Shown one piece after another: positions 12,401 to 26,526 of a stretch of 64,000 nt of DNA. The notes under the pieces were generated by a model, which was given only the letters and a program-made list of their open reading frames with translations, did not search any database and was not told the origin of the DNA. The stretch lies in contig NC_051450.1 of the NCBI RefSeq assembly GCF_001649575.2, positions 12,363,980-12,427,979 on the forward strand, in the 5' to 3' direction. Within the stretch, counting starts at the first letter, position 1. Each line of letters begins with the position of its first letter. The DNA is from Kryptolebias marmoratus (taxonomy: Eukaryota; Chordata; Actinopteri; Cyprinodontiformes; Rivulidae). Made by a program: the position numbers and the translations under genes.

Positions 12401-14129
12401 CAAATTTCATACAATTTGAATCAAATAATTTGTAGTTTTGTAGGTTGTCCATCTGAGGAAACCAGCAGACTGCACTGAATCTTCTCTTCAAATTAATTTC
12501 CCATTTTGAGCAAGACAAAGTGACGGATGACAGTAGAGAGGAACGATTCCTTTTGACCAAGAAGGAAAACTTCAGGATGTCAGGCCATCTGCCTTAACTG
12601 AGGGGTGAGAGAACAAGCAAGAGACACAAACACACAAGAGCTGGGCCTGAATTCCCATGGCAACAACAAATATATAACCTATAAAAAGTATTCTATTTAA
12701 ATGAAAAGTGTCAGATTTTTTTGTTGTTTGTTTGTTTGGTTGGTTTATAGCCCTATAAATAATGCAAAAACAACCATTTGTCAAGAGTTGCATTTTCTTT
12801 TTGTTAATGTGAAAACATTTCTGAAGACTAAAAAGAAAATTTAAACATTTTTTTGCATAAACAGAAGTTGTGAAAATATCAAAACCTTCTGCAGCTGAAT
12901 GTTTTTTAATGACTCCACTGAGCTATATTTTGCTTGACTCAAAGCTCCAACAAATAAACACTTTAACCTTAACTTTTCAGACTAATGAGAATTCATCTTA
13001 CGGCTGTTTGTTTGTACTGTGAGTAAAAATCATTAAAGCGCACAAAAAAGCCTCACCCAGTCATGGAAAATACAGTTTTGACACAGAGTCCAGAAACCCA
13101 CAAAGAAAAGTGCAGTTGGTCCAGTTTTCCTCAGAGTTGCATCATTTTCGGTCCACAGAATTTTGCACCAAACAAATGACTTTGAACAGGATTTGAAACA
13201 AAAAGCTCATGACACCATCAGGCAAAAACAGCCTCTTGCATCAGAGCTTGATTTCAGAGAAGAGTACAGGTCGTTAGGTCTGTCGTCTCAAAGGCAGAGT
13301 GGGATTTCACCGAGTTATGCTGCTGAGTCATCAAGCAGCTCAGGCGGCTCAGATGAATGGGTGGGTGTGAACTTCAAGGGTGGACTCTCGCATGGAAATG
13401 AGAAAGTAAGTGAGAAAAGGCATGAAACCATTTAGAGGGATAATGACGCTGTTAAGTCACCTTCCTTCCAAACATCTGTTTAATTGTATAATGTGTTGTT
13501 TTTAATCTTTTCATGTTGGCATTGACTGATATGCAACTACTTACTGATCAGATAATACAGATTACCAGCGTGGATGGAAGATTGGTGTTTACAGTGAAGA
13601 CTCTTGTTAGCTTGAAGGCACAAAAATTTAAGAAACTTTGTTCGTTATTCTAACAAGATCATTTGTATGTATTATAAATACTCACTATTGCTTGAATGTA
13701 ATGCACAAAACATATTTCTGAGCATTTTCCTAAAGTAATTTTAGTTAAACACACTGAATTGCTGCACAAAAAAACACACAAATCAAAACCATTTTACCCC
13801 TCTTAGGTGACCATCCAATTCGTCTTTCCAGTCCATCAGTATCTTTTCATTGATCGTGTCCAATGCAGCACAAGATTCAGTGATCACAAAACTGAGATCA
13901 ATTAGTTGATGCTTCACAGCTCGAGAGAAGGTTGGTTAGGAATTTAGGTGAAGGCTTGCTGCTGTGATGTGACCCAAATCTAAACTTAAAAACTTGGAGG
14001 AAAAAAAAGAAGAGGAAGAGCAACAGAAATCTGGTTTAAGACTGAGGTAACTTCAAATGTTTATCATCAATCCATGTTTGCTCACTGTTTGTCAATTAAT
14101 CATACTTTCTCATCTACCCCTCCCAGTTT
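12401..14129. other. Intergenic, no gene seen
   Basis: A 90-residue frame at 13163-13435 is Ser-rich and begins in unrelated sequence. It overlaps TGCTGAGTCATCAAGCA, an NF-E2-like word near 13321. Nothing else stands out. Confidence 0.55.
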
Positions 14130-14800
14130 GTGTCAATTATTAATCCATCCAGCCATCCACTTTCTGCTACTAATCCATTCGTGGAGGCAGTAGGTCCAGA
14201 AAGGAAACCCAGACATCCCTCTCCCCAATGACACTCTCCAGCTCTCCCTGGGGGATTCTCTTGTAGAGAGAATACGTAATCCCTCCAGCAAGTTTTGGGT
14301 CGTGCCCAGGATCTCCTCCCAGTGGTTTATACCTGGAAATCGTCTAGGGGAAGGCAAAAGGAGGAATCCTAAAAAGATACCAGAACCACCTCAGCTGACT
14401 CTTTTCAATGCATAAGAGCAGTGACTCTACTCAGAGCTCCCCCAGATGATGGATTTCTTCAGCTTATCTCCCCAGCCAGTGGAAGTTCATTTCAGCTGCT
14501 TGTATCTGGATCTCATTTTTTATGTCATGATCCATATCTCATGATCATAGATAGGTGAGGGTTGGAACATAGACAGACCAGTACATTAAGAGCTTTGCCT
14601 TTTTGCTCAACTCTTTTTTTTTTCACCATGACAGACCAGAAGAACACCCTCATTACTGTGGATGAGACACCAGTTCGTCGATCCACATCCCACTCCATCT
14701 TACCCTCACCTATTAACTACACTTCAAGAAAGTAGAACTCCTCTGTTTGAGGCAGAGACTCGTCCCTGACCTGGAGGGACTATTTCACCTCTTGGAAGAT
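14130..14800 (-). mobile_element. Non-LTR retrotransposon (LINE) ORF2 3' end, truncated and decayed
   Basis: On the minus strand this reads as the C-terminal part of a LINE ORF2 common in teleost genomes, ending in the typical 3' tail (AGAAAGTGGATGGCTGGATGG-like, near 14160-14135). The surviving piece follows the reverse transcriptase core; fragments corresponding to the conserved stretch around TYxHELW and the Cys-free GRP-rich tail are recognisable only in pieces because of stops and frameshifts. It is 5' truncated, as usual for target-primed reverse transcription. I do not assign the clade. Confidence 0.65.
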
Positions 14801-17800
14801 GTTAACACTTCTTTTTATATGTTACAGATGTAACTTTTTTTTTCTAGAGATTCACTCTTATTTTATTACAAATGAAGGAGTTTAGTGTTGAGCCTGAGCT
14901 GGAACCTAGGACGAGCTGAGCCAGAGAAGATCCAGCTGGGTCATTGGAATCTGAAGAATAGATAAAAACAGACTAATTTTTAAAACTATGTGTACTAACA
15001 GTATGTGTACATAAGTTCTCTGGATTACTACTCATTGAGCAACTTCCAATCCTCCTGTATTTTTGTTCCATTTCTTTGCAAGTCATGATAAGAAAGTGAA
15101 GGTTGCATCAAACAGACAAAACTTCTGCTGTCATCAAAAATAGTTTGTAATTTTGGTTCATTGCGATTTAATTAATGTTCCTTTATAATGTCTTACAGCT
15201 AATTTAGGAAGTGCATAGCCCCAATGTATGTTACACTGCAAAAGATAACTAATTATCCTCACCACTATCTCTGTAGTTACTGTGCCCCAGAACATTGATC
15301 TCTTATAAAAATGTCTGATTTATTTGCAAATAAATTTTCCACATTAATTCACAGTAATTATTGTTCCGCAGAGAAATTAGGAGATCATTGATGATACCGT
15401 CACAACAGCAGATAATTACTGGATCAGAGTTCTGACAGCCGAATGCCGAGTTTGTTTGCTACATAAATAAACAAATAAAGACATCTCTAGGATTTGAAAA
15501 TGTCACAAGTTTGTTTAGCCTCAGCTGTTCTGGGATGAAACTTAAGAATGTGGCTCAAACATCTGTTCACATGAAACAATATATGCCCTGGAAAGTGTTC
15601 TCATGTGTGGTAAACAGCAGTGCCAGCTGACATTTCCCATCCATTGATTCCCATCATTGGTTCAACCTTTTGGAGGGCTTTGGTCTGACCTACTCGGCTC
15701 CGCGGGGAGGCACAGTGCCACTGAGACTCGTGCAAAGCGGCCTCCTATCGATCAGCCCGGGCCTAAAAATAAAGCACACTGGCCCGCCAATGACAGAGAA
15801 GCAAGCAAAGAGCCTGTGTCTTCTAACCAATGGTGACCCAGAGTTTTGAGTCCTGAATCGATACATCTTGCTTTTCTCACATGATCTAATGATCTTTTGA
15901 ATGTGTTTGACACTCTTGAGGAGTGCCGAGACAACTGTCATGTCTTGTTTTGACTTTTACTTTTGTCTTTTAAAGGACAATTGCTCCCTTTTTCCATCCT
16001 AAAGCTAAGCACAAACGAGGAATGTTATAATGCACATGCTTTAGGAAAGTGCTAACTTTTATTTTATGAACTTTAGAACACATTTGCAAACCGACGTGAC
16101 CTTTCTAAGTGAAGTTAAATTTAACAAAGTAAGTTTTATAGATTGAGGTGTTGATTGCCTACTGGTCATTCTCTCACCTACTCTGTCTGTGTCTGGTCCT
16201 CCATAAATCTCTTTATATATTCCCTCTCACTCATTTCCCCCAGTCACTCCCCATCTTTTTCCCTCTCCTACTCCTTCGCTCTCTTGCAGCAGGAACCCTG
16301 CTTGCTCAAGGCTATGAGCTATCTTCCTATATTTCTCTCTGGTGAATATTTTATCTCGCCTTTCAAGTATCATTTTCATACAGAAGGAGTGCATTTGTCC
16401 CACGGTGGATTTGCCTGCACTCTTCAGTGTGGAACATCTTTGTTTCAGATGAGGTGACAGTCGGCACATTTAAGGGAGGGCTTTTGATCAGAGAATGCAG
16501 ATTGTGACAATTAAATCCCAAGAGCTTGTAAAAATCATTTAAGTTGAACTGTGGTTACAGTCATTTGTGACAAATACAGTATATATATACAGTACTTGCT
16601 ATAGAAGAATAGGCACAAAAGAAAATCCTTTTTCCAGAAAAGGTCAATTTATCCCTAATGCTTAAAAAACAAAAAAACAGCACAAAGCACTTGTGTTAAA
16701 AATGTATTTCATTGAATCAACTGCATTTATAGTACTTGTAGTAGTATTATATTATACTAGTAGTATCTCTATTAGGAAACGTGACTAAATGGTGTGTGTA
16801 TATATATTTTTATTCATTAAGCCACAATTTCAAAGAGCCTCTGTTGCTCTCCCTCAAGCTGACGGCTATGTCACACGTTAATCCAAAACAATCCATCACT
16901 CATTAGTGAAAGGTTGTGAGTGGGTGACTTATGAGGAGGAGGAAAGTTAATAGTCAGCATTTCAGACAGTAATTTGGTTCATCTAATCAGTGCAGGGAAA
17001 ATTGTTTTTCACAGAAAAAAAAGCTGAATAAAACAGAAATACAGTTTTGTTACCTTTATATTTATAAGTACTTTGCTAAAGCTGCTTTTCCCCAATAGGC
17101 CTTTGTTTTTATTTAGAGTGACAATATATTTATCTTTTAAATTTATAGGAATATAGTAAAAATTAGATAGCTTGTAAAGTCTGATGCAAATACTTGCTGA
17201 TGAACTATAGCATTTCTTATCAATGACTGATTGATACTTTGTGTCTTCATCATCCCTTTTTGTTATTTGAAATATTGAATGCTGAAGACAGAGGAGAGAA
17301 TTGGTTTCTTCTTGTCTTAATTTTAACAATGCACCTTGGACATTAATCACCTGTTATTATTGTAATGATTACTTGGAATATTGCTCTGTTTTATGTCAAA
17401 TGTTGAGTAAATAGTACTTTGTTTTTTGCCTAGTCAAAAATGTAATTTGCTAATCTACTAACATAAAATTTGTATTACTCCTGAAAATACAACCGTGTTA
17501 AACTATTACTTGTTTATTTATGCAAGTTTTCATACATGGACGTGTATGTTTGTCTGGGAAATGGACAAAGCTGATGCATTTTTCTTAATGACAAATAAGG
17601 CGACTCAGAACTAAGTTATCTGTACAACTCCCAGCTGGACCTCTCTGCCCTGCTGCCGTTTTTTATTTCATTGTCCTAAAGTTGTCAGCCTTACTTCCTG
17701 CAGCTGCTAGCTCTAATCCAACACTAATAATCTGGTTATGAATAATATACTGTGCTGCTGTTCGTGTAAATTATTGTTGAATTAAGATGAAATATCTTTC

Positions 17801-20049
17801 AGTGACCCCAAAGGTACCCCGCCACTTCCATCTTTATTTCTTCCTTTTTTTCTTTCTTCTCATCTTTGTTTCATCTCTTTTTTTTTTCTTTCTCCAGTTG
17901 CCCTAAGTGATGATGACTTAAGCTGTCAAACATTTCAAGGCCTAACATTCTTGACTTAGCGACCATCGTTTAGGATCAACTGATCTTACTTGTTTGCATT
18001 TGACCAATTCATGTCCTCAGGCAGTGTTTACTGAATGCATGATGATAATAGATCAACCATTTATTTGTGCTGGATAAAATGGAAGAAGAAAAAAGGAAAA
18101 TAAATGCTGACGCCAGTGCATATAGATTAATGGGCAAAGGGAAAGGAAGAGGATAAAATCTCAAGAGCAGTTGCATAGTATTCATATTTATATTTGAATA
18201 TAAATATCCATATTTATTCTCAAATGTTTTATTCATTAGTCACAAGTTTAACAGAAGAGAGGATAAGCAATAGGCTCACATTTGGCAGAGCCTCAGCACA
18301 TGCATTAATTCAGTTTGACATTATACCACACATATGTGTGCTCGCTTGCACTTGAGTGCATGATCACATTCATTTCTCCATGAACTCATGCTGATGCTAA
18401 CGTATGTCTGTGCTGTGAGAGAGTAAATGTCAAATAATTCCTGCCTCTGATCTGTCAAGAGTGTCTTCTGTGATCACACAGGGCCTCTTAGAGCTTATAG
18501 CTTATTGTATTTTACAATTATCTGTCCAGCTTTAAGTGGCATGACCTCTAAAAAAGACCTGAGAGGGAACAAGAGATGGTAGGAGAAGCAGTGCCCATAA
18601 ATCATTCAGTTTCCCAACACGCAGAAAACTGATAAATCACCTTTTTGGAGGAGCAGCGAGGTAAGATACCGGATCTGGGTTGGGCCTCAGCTGAGACCAA
18701 ATCTGGGTTAGCAAGTGGTTTAAAAATGCTGAAACAACAGGATATGGACCTTTGATAGAATCACATGTTCAGCACTTACTGTTAAGAACTGGGATACACA
18801 CAAACACTGCCTTGCCATAAACTGAAAAGTCTAAACAAATGACAAAACATGTCATTTGTTTTCATTTACACAGTGAAGCGTGATGCTTTGTGGCAGAAGA
18901 TGTCTGCTCGCATTAATCTTTGTGTGCTGTCGCTGACTTCCTCATCGTTCGCTGTTCCACAGAAGTGAGCAGTACAAACTACAGCAGTGTCTAAAATAAT
19001 CTTTAGAGTATAGTGTACTATATTTGGTTTCTCCCAGTTTATCTGAGTGACAGAGTTGTGAATTTGAAAAATTAGCTATTGTATATTGACCTTCAAAGTT
19101 CACCACTGATTACTGAACAATTGCAGCTAGATTTTCCTATATAGAGATTAGATCATTAGTGGATTATTGGCATTTTTTGTCAATTCCAGTTTTGTTTAAA
19201 ATCATTTTTCTTTCTGCGGTACATTTAGTTTTGATTCCTGAGCTTGTTGTTTCTGCATTTATCTTATTATTTGATTATACTTTTCACTGTCTGTCTTTGG
19301 TTATGACCCTTATACTTTGCATCCTGAGTTTTCTCTTTTTTTCTTTTTGTTTTTGACATTCTGTTTGAACTGGATTTTTGAATTTTTATGTGTTGAACTG
19401 GTTTTGCCCTTTGTCTGCCACTCATTCGTACACTTTGAAATGCAGATTTTCTCCCTGTGTTTAACTGCACATATAAGCTTCGGTGTTTGGACCTTAACCT
19501 TTCCAGGTCTTTGTCTTGTGTTCTTTCCAAAGCAGGAGCTAATTTCAAAAGCAAACTAAATCTTCCTGCAAACTTGTTCTGTATTTAAATTTTTCCTGAC
19601 TTTCTTGAAATCGCCAAGCAGAAAGGTAAGTTAAAGCTTTCTCTTAAAATATTTATCTTGCACTTGATAAATCTGTGCAGAAAGTATTTTTATGTACCAA
19701 GCTCAGTCACCAGGATAAAACAACATTGTTCCCTGTTTCTAGATACCAAATGTATATCTCAGTTTTTGAGCTTTGCCTTGCCAAAATGCAAAAACTTTGT
19801 TCTGCACCAACAGTTGTGCAAACACTCTAGGTGTTAATGGGATGGTGGGGGATTAAGTCAGAGAGATCCGGGTTCATCTCCAGTGTCAAATTATTGGTTT
19901 TTCACTTTGATTCGCCTCAGACAGCATGGCTCCAGACGGAACCTTTTTTTTCTCCCCTTCATGTCTGGTTAAAAGCATCGTTGTGTGTTGATATGGCAGT
20001 GTCATAGGGTTCTATAAGTGCTAAAACATTAACGATATTTGTGTTTTCC
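14801..20049. other. Intergenic, AT-rich, no gene seen
   Basis: 16160-16280 and 17820-17890 are pyrimidine-rich tracts that create spurious frames. 19160-19560 is very T-rich and reads like an old retroelement non-coding region, but no family is recognisable. Confidence 0.6.
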
Positions 20050-20149
20050 TTAACCCTCCTGAAGCCCTCAAAAGACAGAGAGATGAAGAGAGGTAGAGAA
20101 GCCTTTGTAACTTCTGGTCAATTTGACCCGAAGGCCACGGAAGCGTTAA
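20050..20149. repeat. 100-bp MITE-like element with TTAA ends
   Basis: Starts TTAACCCTCCTGAAG and ends GGCCACGGAAGCGTTAA, exactly 100 bp end to end. It contains the near-palindrome GGTCAATTTGACC close to the right end. The TTAA termini and the 'GGGTCAATTTGACCC' type motif recall short non-autonomous DNA transposons of fish. Confidence 0.45.
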
Positions 20150-21304
20150 ACCTAGAATGTCAATGTCTTACTGTGTTGACTGAAAAGGTGGTGCTTTATG
20201 TGGGGGCTGGCCTTGATTAGCTATTTTTCTGGTAAATATGACAGGTTTGTTTTATTATTTTTTTAATTTCTGTTGTCATAAATATATGCTATTAGTCATG
20301 AAGTTTCTGACAACTTTTTTCAAAGGCTTTAGACAGAGTTTAACTGTTTTCTTTTTTGATTGACAAGTTTGCTTGTGATTTTACTCATGTACTGTAAGTA
20401 CAGTATCATTAAGTTATTACTTTAAGGGCCAAATGATAATCCCTGTTCTACAGGTTTTCTTTGTTGCCAACAATTTATTTAAATACAAGCAATATTTTAA
20501 GTTCATCTTACATTTTTAGTACTCTATTTTTTGGACAAACCTGGTTACTTATAAATATGCGCATGAAGCATTCTAAAATGCATAGTACAGGTGTTTTTGC
20601 CAGGACTCGTTTTCCAAGTGTATCTATCAAGATAACAGGCATTTCCAATAATTTCTAAACATACTGTCCTTGTAGGTCTGCCTGTCATTCTGTCAGCCAT
20701 CCCATTTAGTTATGATATGTGAGTGGTCACATTCAGTCATGCAGTACATGATAACTGCTGACGCTGTGAAAAGCTTCAGCATAGGCCACACATGGACACA
20801 CAAAGATTACAGCTGATATCTGCTAAAACCTGCTGTTTGACTTGACACAAATCCAATCTCGTGGCAGTTCTGCAACTGCAAGAATACACTGAAACCACAA
20901 AGCCAGGCGGCAGGGCGGTCGGCCGACGCCTGATGTTCCCTGGGCACAGCATGGAGCCGGCCTGACCGGCGATGACAGATGGGGTGCTGAGACACCAGAG
21001 ACCTGTGAGGCAGTCACTATACCCCACAGACTGTGTGTGGTGACAGCACTGAACCACCTACAAAGGACGGAGGGGAGAAGAGGAAGGCATATGTGAGAAG
21101 AAGGATGGGGGGAGATACAGTGCTAGGCAACAGGCTCACAATTCATACAGTGGGATCTGTCATCAAAGTGTTAGCCAAGAGTTGTTAGTGAGGGACCCTG
21201 CAGCAGAGAGGTGTCATGGCATGAGATTTTCAATTTTGACCTCAATTGGACTAATAAAGTTTGATCAGATTCTGCCTTTTGTTTTACTGAAAACCTACTT
21301 TTTA
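20150..21304. other. Intergenic, no gene seen
   Basis: 20840-21060 is a GC-richer island with several overlapping minus-strand frames, none resembling a known protein. Confidence 0.55.
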
Positions 21305-21500
21305 TGTCTCACAAATCTATCCATTCTTTACCCACTTTTTCCTTTCCGGGTCGCAGGGCAGCTAGTGCCTATCTCCAAAAAACACTGCGCTAGAGGCAGA
21401 GTACACCCTGGACAGGTCACAAGTCCATCACAGGGCCACATAGAAACAAACAAGACACCTAGGGATAACCCTAAACATGTGGGATTTCCAGCTAACCACA
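21305..21500 (+). repeat. Teleost interspersed repeat fragment (GGGTCGCAGGGCAGCTAGTGCC type)
   Basis: CCATTCTTTACCCACTTTTTCC, GGGTCGCAGGGCAGCTAGTG, AGAGTACACCCTGGACAGGT and AGTCCATCACAGGGCCACAT, here in separate pieces, follow the order of a very common teleost repeat with a 'round-number geography' (site survey, then 'gagaggcagggtacaccctggac'). The class is not settled from this piece alone. Confidence 0.6.
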
Positions 21501-24500
21501 TCTAATGAAACAATACTGCATGAAATATTTCTAAAGACTTGAATCAGTGCTGTGATGTTACATGGCCATTCCTTAGTCTTTTACACCTAAACATTTCCTT
21601 CCAAATGTGTGTATTTAGAAAATTGTCTCAAAGTATCTGGCAGCTCCATGATGCTTTGCCTGATAATGACCTCAACATGACCAACTATAACTATATTTGC
21701 TCGCTCAATGCAAAATTTGCGCAGCTGTACAAAATACATTGTGAGCTTTTGCCATCCAATGTGGAGAAAAATAAACATTCTTGTAGAAGTTCTTTAGTAT
21801 TTTTGATTTGTCTTTGCAAAGCATTTACAGTCTTACACTCTCAGAAAGCTGATATGTTAAACCCCCAAAATATGCTAAACCAGCTTCATAAACCAGGACT
21901 CAAACTCTGTGAGCCTCCATGCCTTCATTCATCTTCATGTAACTATGCCGACTATATACAGGAGCTCCACCATTTCTCACTGGAACTGTAGAGACAGCAC
22001 ATGAAAAGGGACATAGGTGATGCTGCCCAGCTGTTAGCTGACATTTTCAGTGAGATCTGCAGACCTCGTAAACAGATCACCTGATTCACTGGGGCCTTTC
22101 TGGTTTTTGTAGCTGTTAGTTTGACTACGCAATGCAACTTTTGATTTTATTTTTTTTTTATTTGAAAAGATGATGTAAATATCTACCTAAATTACTTTGT
22201 AACTCTGTTGTCCAATATGGTGATCTGCAACTTTTCTGTGCAGAGTCTTGTTGTTTTCTTGTGCAGAAGAGTGGATACATTCCTCCCACAGTAAAAACGA
22301 ATGAATGTAAACTTGGTTAATTAATCTAAATTAGCTATGATTTTGTCAGAATCATGAGTCAATCTTTGTCCCTGTGATAAACCACAGGAAAAATAAATTA
22401 TAGCAAATGGATGGATAGTTTGATTATATTTAGTTCTTAAAACTACAACTATCAACCTATTGTCTATGTTTATTAAATGTATTTTTCCATTTATCATCTC
22501 GTGCATTACATGCATTCTGTCTTTGTATTCCACTTGCATCACAGAGCTACAGTACACAGAACTGAGCTGACAGTTTTTTGTTCATGGTAATTGCAAGAAT
22601 CTTTATGCACCTTTGTTTGCATGGGCTTGCTTGTGCATAAAATTAACAAGAGCATGCAGAGTGAAGGTGGTGGAAGTTTTAATTTATCACTGGCTTTTCT
22701 GCAGTCACCTGGAAACAAAGAACATGGTCAAATCTATGTAACAAGGTGTGCTAAACATTATCATTCAAGAGGCCAACATTAACAACTTTATACTAAAAAA
22801 GCAAAGAATAACAGTAGCTAACATGAAACAAGTAAAGGTTTAAAATTTCCCCTTGTATTTCTCACTTTTACTTCATTACAGTAAATCTATCTTGCTCTCC
22901 TGCACTAATCTTCAGTATCAGTCATCCATTTCATGCATATGAAATGAGCTGCTCATAATGTATATTAATGAAAATAATTGAAAGACATAATTGGATTGTG
23001 AGCTCTTTTTTATAGCTACCTATACACAAAGCTACAGAGCAAAAATAAATCTAAAGAAGTTATCAGGTTATGAATAAATGCATAATTATGTATAAGTTAT
23101 TCATTATAGTCTGTGCTTGTACATCCACTGAATGTCTTTGAGGTTTTATAAAACTATCCACCGCCTCTGGAGACACACACTTTAAGACGAATGAAGGGGA
23201 AAAAAGAAGTGTGGCGCATCCTAACTTTGCTCTGGCAGCTTTACATATTTCATCTTCCAAGTCAGCATAATCACTGTCCTGACTCTATCAGTGTGTTTTA
23301 TTGCTATTAAAGCCAGAGCAGATCTGTGATGGCTCATTATTACACTCCTTGAATGATTTCACAGACTATAGATTCATTTGGTCCAGTGAATAATGTGATT
23401 ATATGTGCAGCGTAGTGCCAATAAAATTCCTGCTGAGGCGTGCAGTGTGGCATTAGTGCAGCAGACAAAGTGGATACAGAAGTCACTCTTAAGTAAAACA
23501 CTATCTATGAGAGTGTGTGCTTTTGCTTTTGCTTTGGCTTTTTTTTTTTTTTTTTTGCATATGTGAGATAAAAAGTTGTGAGGAAGGGAGCTCGTCATAT
23601 CCTGTTATGATTACTGAGGTGTCGTGGTGCAATGAGCCATTATTCACTTTACAAGCAGACATCGAGAAAGGGGGAGTCTCATTGTGTGCTGGTAAAGATT
23701 TCACTGAGAGACTCGGGCTCATGACAATAGCAGCAGTTAGAGAGCGCTTGTTAGGCAAGACAGAAACACTTCATTATCACTGGCTGAGACTGAAGCCCAG
23801 ACACTCCAGCATTTGACACGGGAGGCGCAGTGATCATCATGCTCATCAGTCACAGACAGTCTGATGTCTGAATTCTTGCATTCAGGCCTGCAGGCATATT
23901 AGAAATGGAAAATTTATTTTTGTTTGACTTGAAGTAGCATAAGCCACTTTACCAGAGCTGATGCTTGAAGTAGGGTTTTGTGGAGAAGTTTTGAATGAAA
24001 AGCAAGCATCTGATAAAGGAATGACTGAGACAAAGAGACAGATAGTCGAGGGAGAAAGTCAGGTGTGCTGATAGGAAGGTCAGTATCTCAATGGGCTGCA
24101 ACTATTGGAAACTCGTTTGCGACTCAGAGCTGAAAGAAAATAGGCAAATTTTCAATTGCAGTCTCACTGAATCCTGAGAGTTTGCAACCAAGCATCCAGT
24201 GAGCCATTCAGCCTTGTCTTGTGTGGCCAATTTTTGAATATTCTAGCCTATTTTTGAGTGCACAGCTTTCAAACTGTATTCTAGGCCATTCGCATTATTG
24301 TTGCCGACTTCTATCCACATACCCACCTCCCAAAGCTTTGTCCCCACCTCGGCAGCCACTCCCACACTTATGATTTAATCCAGTCAATGTCTGAAATCGA
24401 GAGACAAATTTGGGCCATTATTTTTTAATAATTATTATTTATCACCAAAGTGGTTTTTAAACCTATGCATTTGGGGCTGTTGCCATGGATGTTTCTGTCA

Positions 24501-26526
24501 TCGGGGAACTCAGGTGTCAAAATAGAGCTCTAGCAATTTACAGAAACTAAATTGAAAAGGGTTTGAAAGACAACAACTTTGAGAGTGTTTTAAAATCAAT
24601 TCTGTTGCACAAATTTTTTGAACATGTTCAAAATTTAGACAATTCTGCAAGCCCCTGCAACTCAAGGGAGGAAATGGAGAACCGCTGCAAATGTTTTGAG
24701 ACATTTTAGAGATTTCCTTGCTAATGCCGTTCACAAATAGCCTTGTAGGATACTGGCACAATAAAAACCAGGTATCAAAAGAAAACAGAAAGGAAGGCTT
24801 GCAAAACTCGCTTTAAAAAAATAACTAACTATATACAAAACATGAATACAACAGCTTTAATCAAACACAGAAACTGCAAACCAGACCTTGACAAGGCTAA
24901 AAAGAAATCAACATTACTTCTTAAATATGCTAGATGATTCATTTCATAACCCAAACAGAAAACCAATAATAGAAGAAATCAAGAAACTTCCAAATAAATG
25001 AAAACCAGCCAAAGAATTTTAACCTAAGACAGACTAAAAACATGAATACAAAAACCATAAAAGTCAACGAAACCCAGTTCAGAAACAATATAACACATTT
25101 CATGTTTTGGTTGCGTTCACTTTAACTCTTCTTTTATACTCTACTTTATACCCTCATCCATGTAACTTCGTAGCCAATACTCATGTTAAAACTCCACTGA
25201 AGAGAATGTAAAACAGAAAAAGGAGAAGAGTGTGTATTGAAATTTAGTGGATGTAGGCAAAAATCAATGTGTTCCAATCACACACTCGCTCTGTGAGTTT
25301 TGGATGAGCCAATGGAAAGTCAATGGTTTCGTTGCGATGGTCACATGGATTCTTCACTTAACTGAGGACATTTAAAGATTTGTCACCAAACAAGTGGGAT
25401 GGTTCATCAGACATAATGGAATTATTGAACACACTACAGTCAATGAAGAAACACTTGTCAGTGTGCAGCTTTAACAAATTACACACCTCCATCAGTTGAG
25501 GTGTCAAAGAATCAGGCTTGTTTCAGTTAGTCCTGCAAGACCATTCTCACTCTGAGCTAACAAGTTTCTTAAAACCTGGAGAACTAGATAAATTTATGTT
25601 CCAGCGAAACACCTGCGGTACGTCTGTTTTTTTTAAATGAAATCAGCAACAACTGATGGCATCTTGTCTTTTAAAGGGATGTCCAATGTTGTTATGAAAT
25701 ATTTTGAGCACTACCTCCTATGACCTTAACTTAAGGTACTTAAAATCAAGTGGTAACACTAGGAAATGGGATTCACCTAAAATGAAACAGATTGTAAGAA
25801 AAACATTACTGATTTACTAATACAGATTGATCCGGAGCATTGCTACACTGTCAAACACTGTCCTCTTGGGTTGACAAGCCTTAAAGGGTAAAAGCTGTTT
25901 GAGTAAGAAATTCCAAGTACAAATCAGCAGGTAAAGTGTCATGGATTCAGAAATGTAACAGGTTTGCTATATCAGTTAAATACAAAATGCTGTCAGTTTT
26001 GTCTGAAAATGTTTACAGGTTGTTGTTTTTAATGTTTTGTTGGGTTTTTTTGTTGTTGTTGCAGCTCCGCTTGAAGACTTATGTGCGTTGTGTTTAAAAT
26101 TTCCCCTTTTTAGAAAAGGATATGGTCAGGCTCACATTTTAGCTCAACAGTAAACAGTAATTAGATAGCTAACAAATTGTTTCACTCAAAATTCTGAAAA
26201 AGCCCTTTTTATGGCACTGTTCCCCTCATCTCTATCTAGTGCTTACACGTGGTATTCTTCATTTCACCTGAATTAACACCATTGCTGCACCTCCTTTTGC
26301 TTCACTTGCTCTCTTGTTTGCAGCCTTTCAAGCGGTAACCGTTGTCCCCCAGGAAATACACTGCATATTTCTCAGAACAGCTTGATAGGGTAATTTGTAT
26401 GAATGTCTTTATTAATGTTTGATCACATATAGATCTTTTGCACTTTAGCGAATGTGTTCATAAAACATGTATGATTAAGTGAGGTGTCTCCTATTTAGTC
26501 TTGCAAGTACATATAATACTAACAAT
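21501..26526. other. Intergenic, with a conserved-element candidate at 23560-23880
   Basis: A 150-residue plus-strand frame (21539-21991) is Leu-, Asn- and Cys-rich, has no recognisable domain and no supporting context. 24780-25100 is A-rich with loosely repeated AAACCAATAA-like words. The high-complexity patch at 23560-23880 is described under findings. Confidence 0.6.
23539..23556. repeat. Poly(T) run of 18
   Basis: Follows a (CTTTTG)-like stretch, TGCTTTTGCTTTTGCTTTGG. Confidence 0.9.

Noticed and set aside
13163..13435. Ser-rich 90-codon frame that reads somewhat like a real protein
   Set aside because: No known domain and no splice-consistent partner; kept only as a remark on the region.
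19160..19560. T-rich tract possibly matching, in reverse, the A-rich tract at 24780-25100 as pieces of one retroelement family
   Set aside because: The resemblance is of composition and short words only; no alignable stretch was found by eye.
21539..21991. 150-codon open frame, plus strand
   Set aside because: No family resemblance, odd composition rich in Cys, Leu and Asn, and no promoter or exon neighbours.
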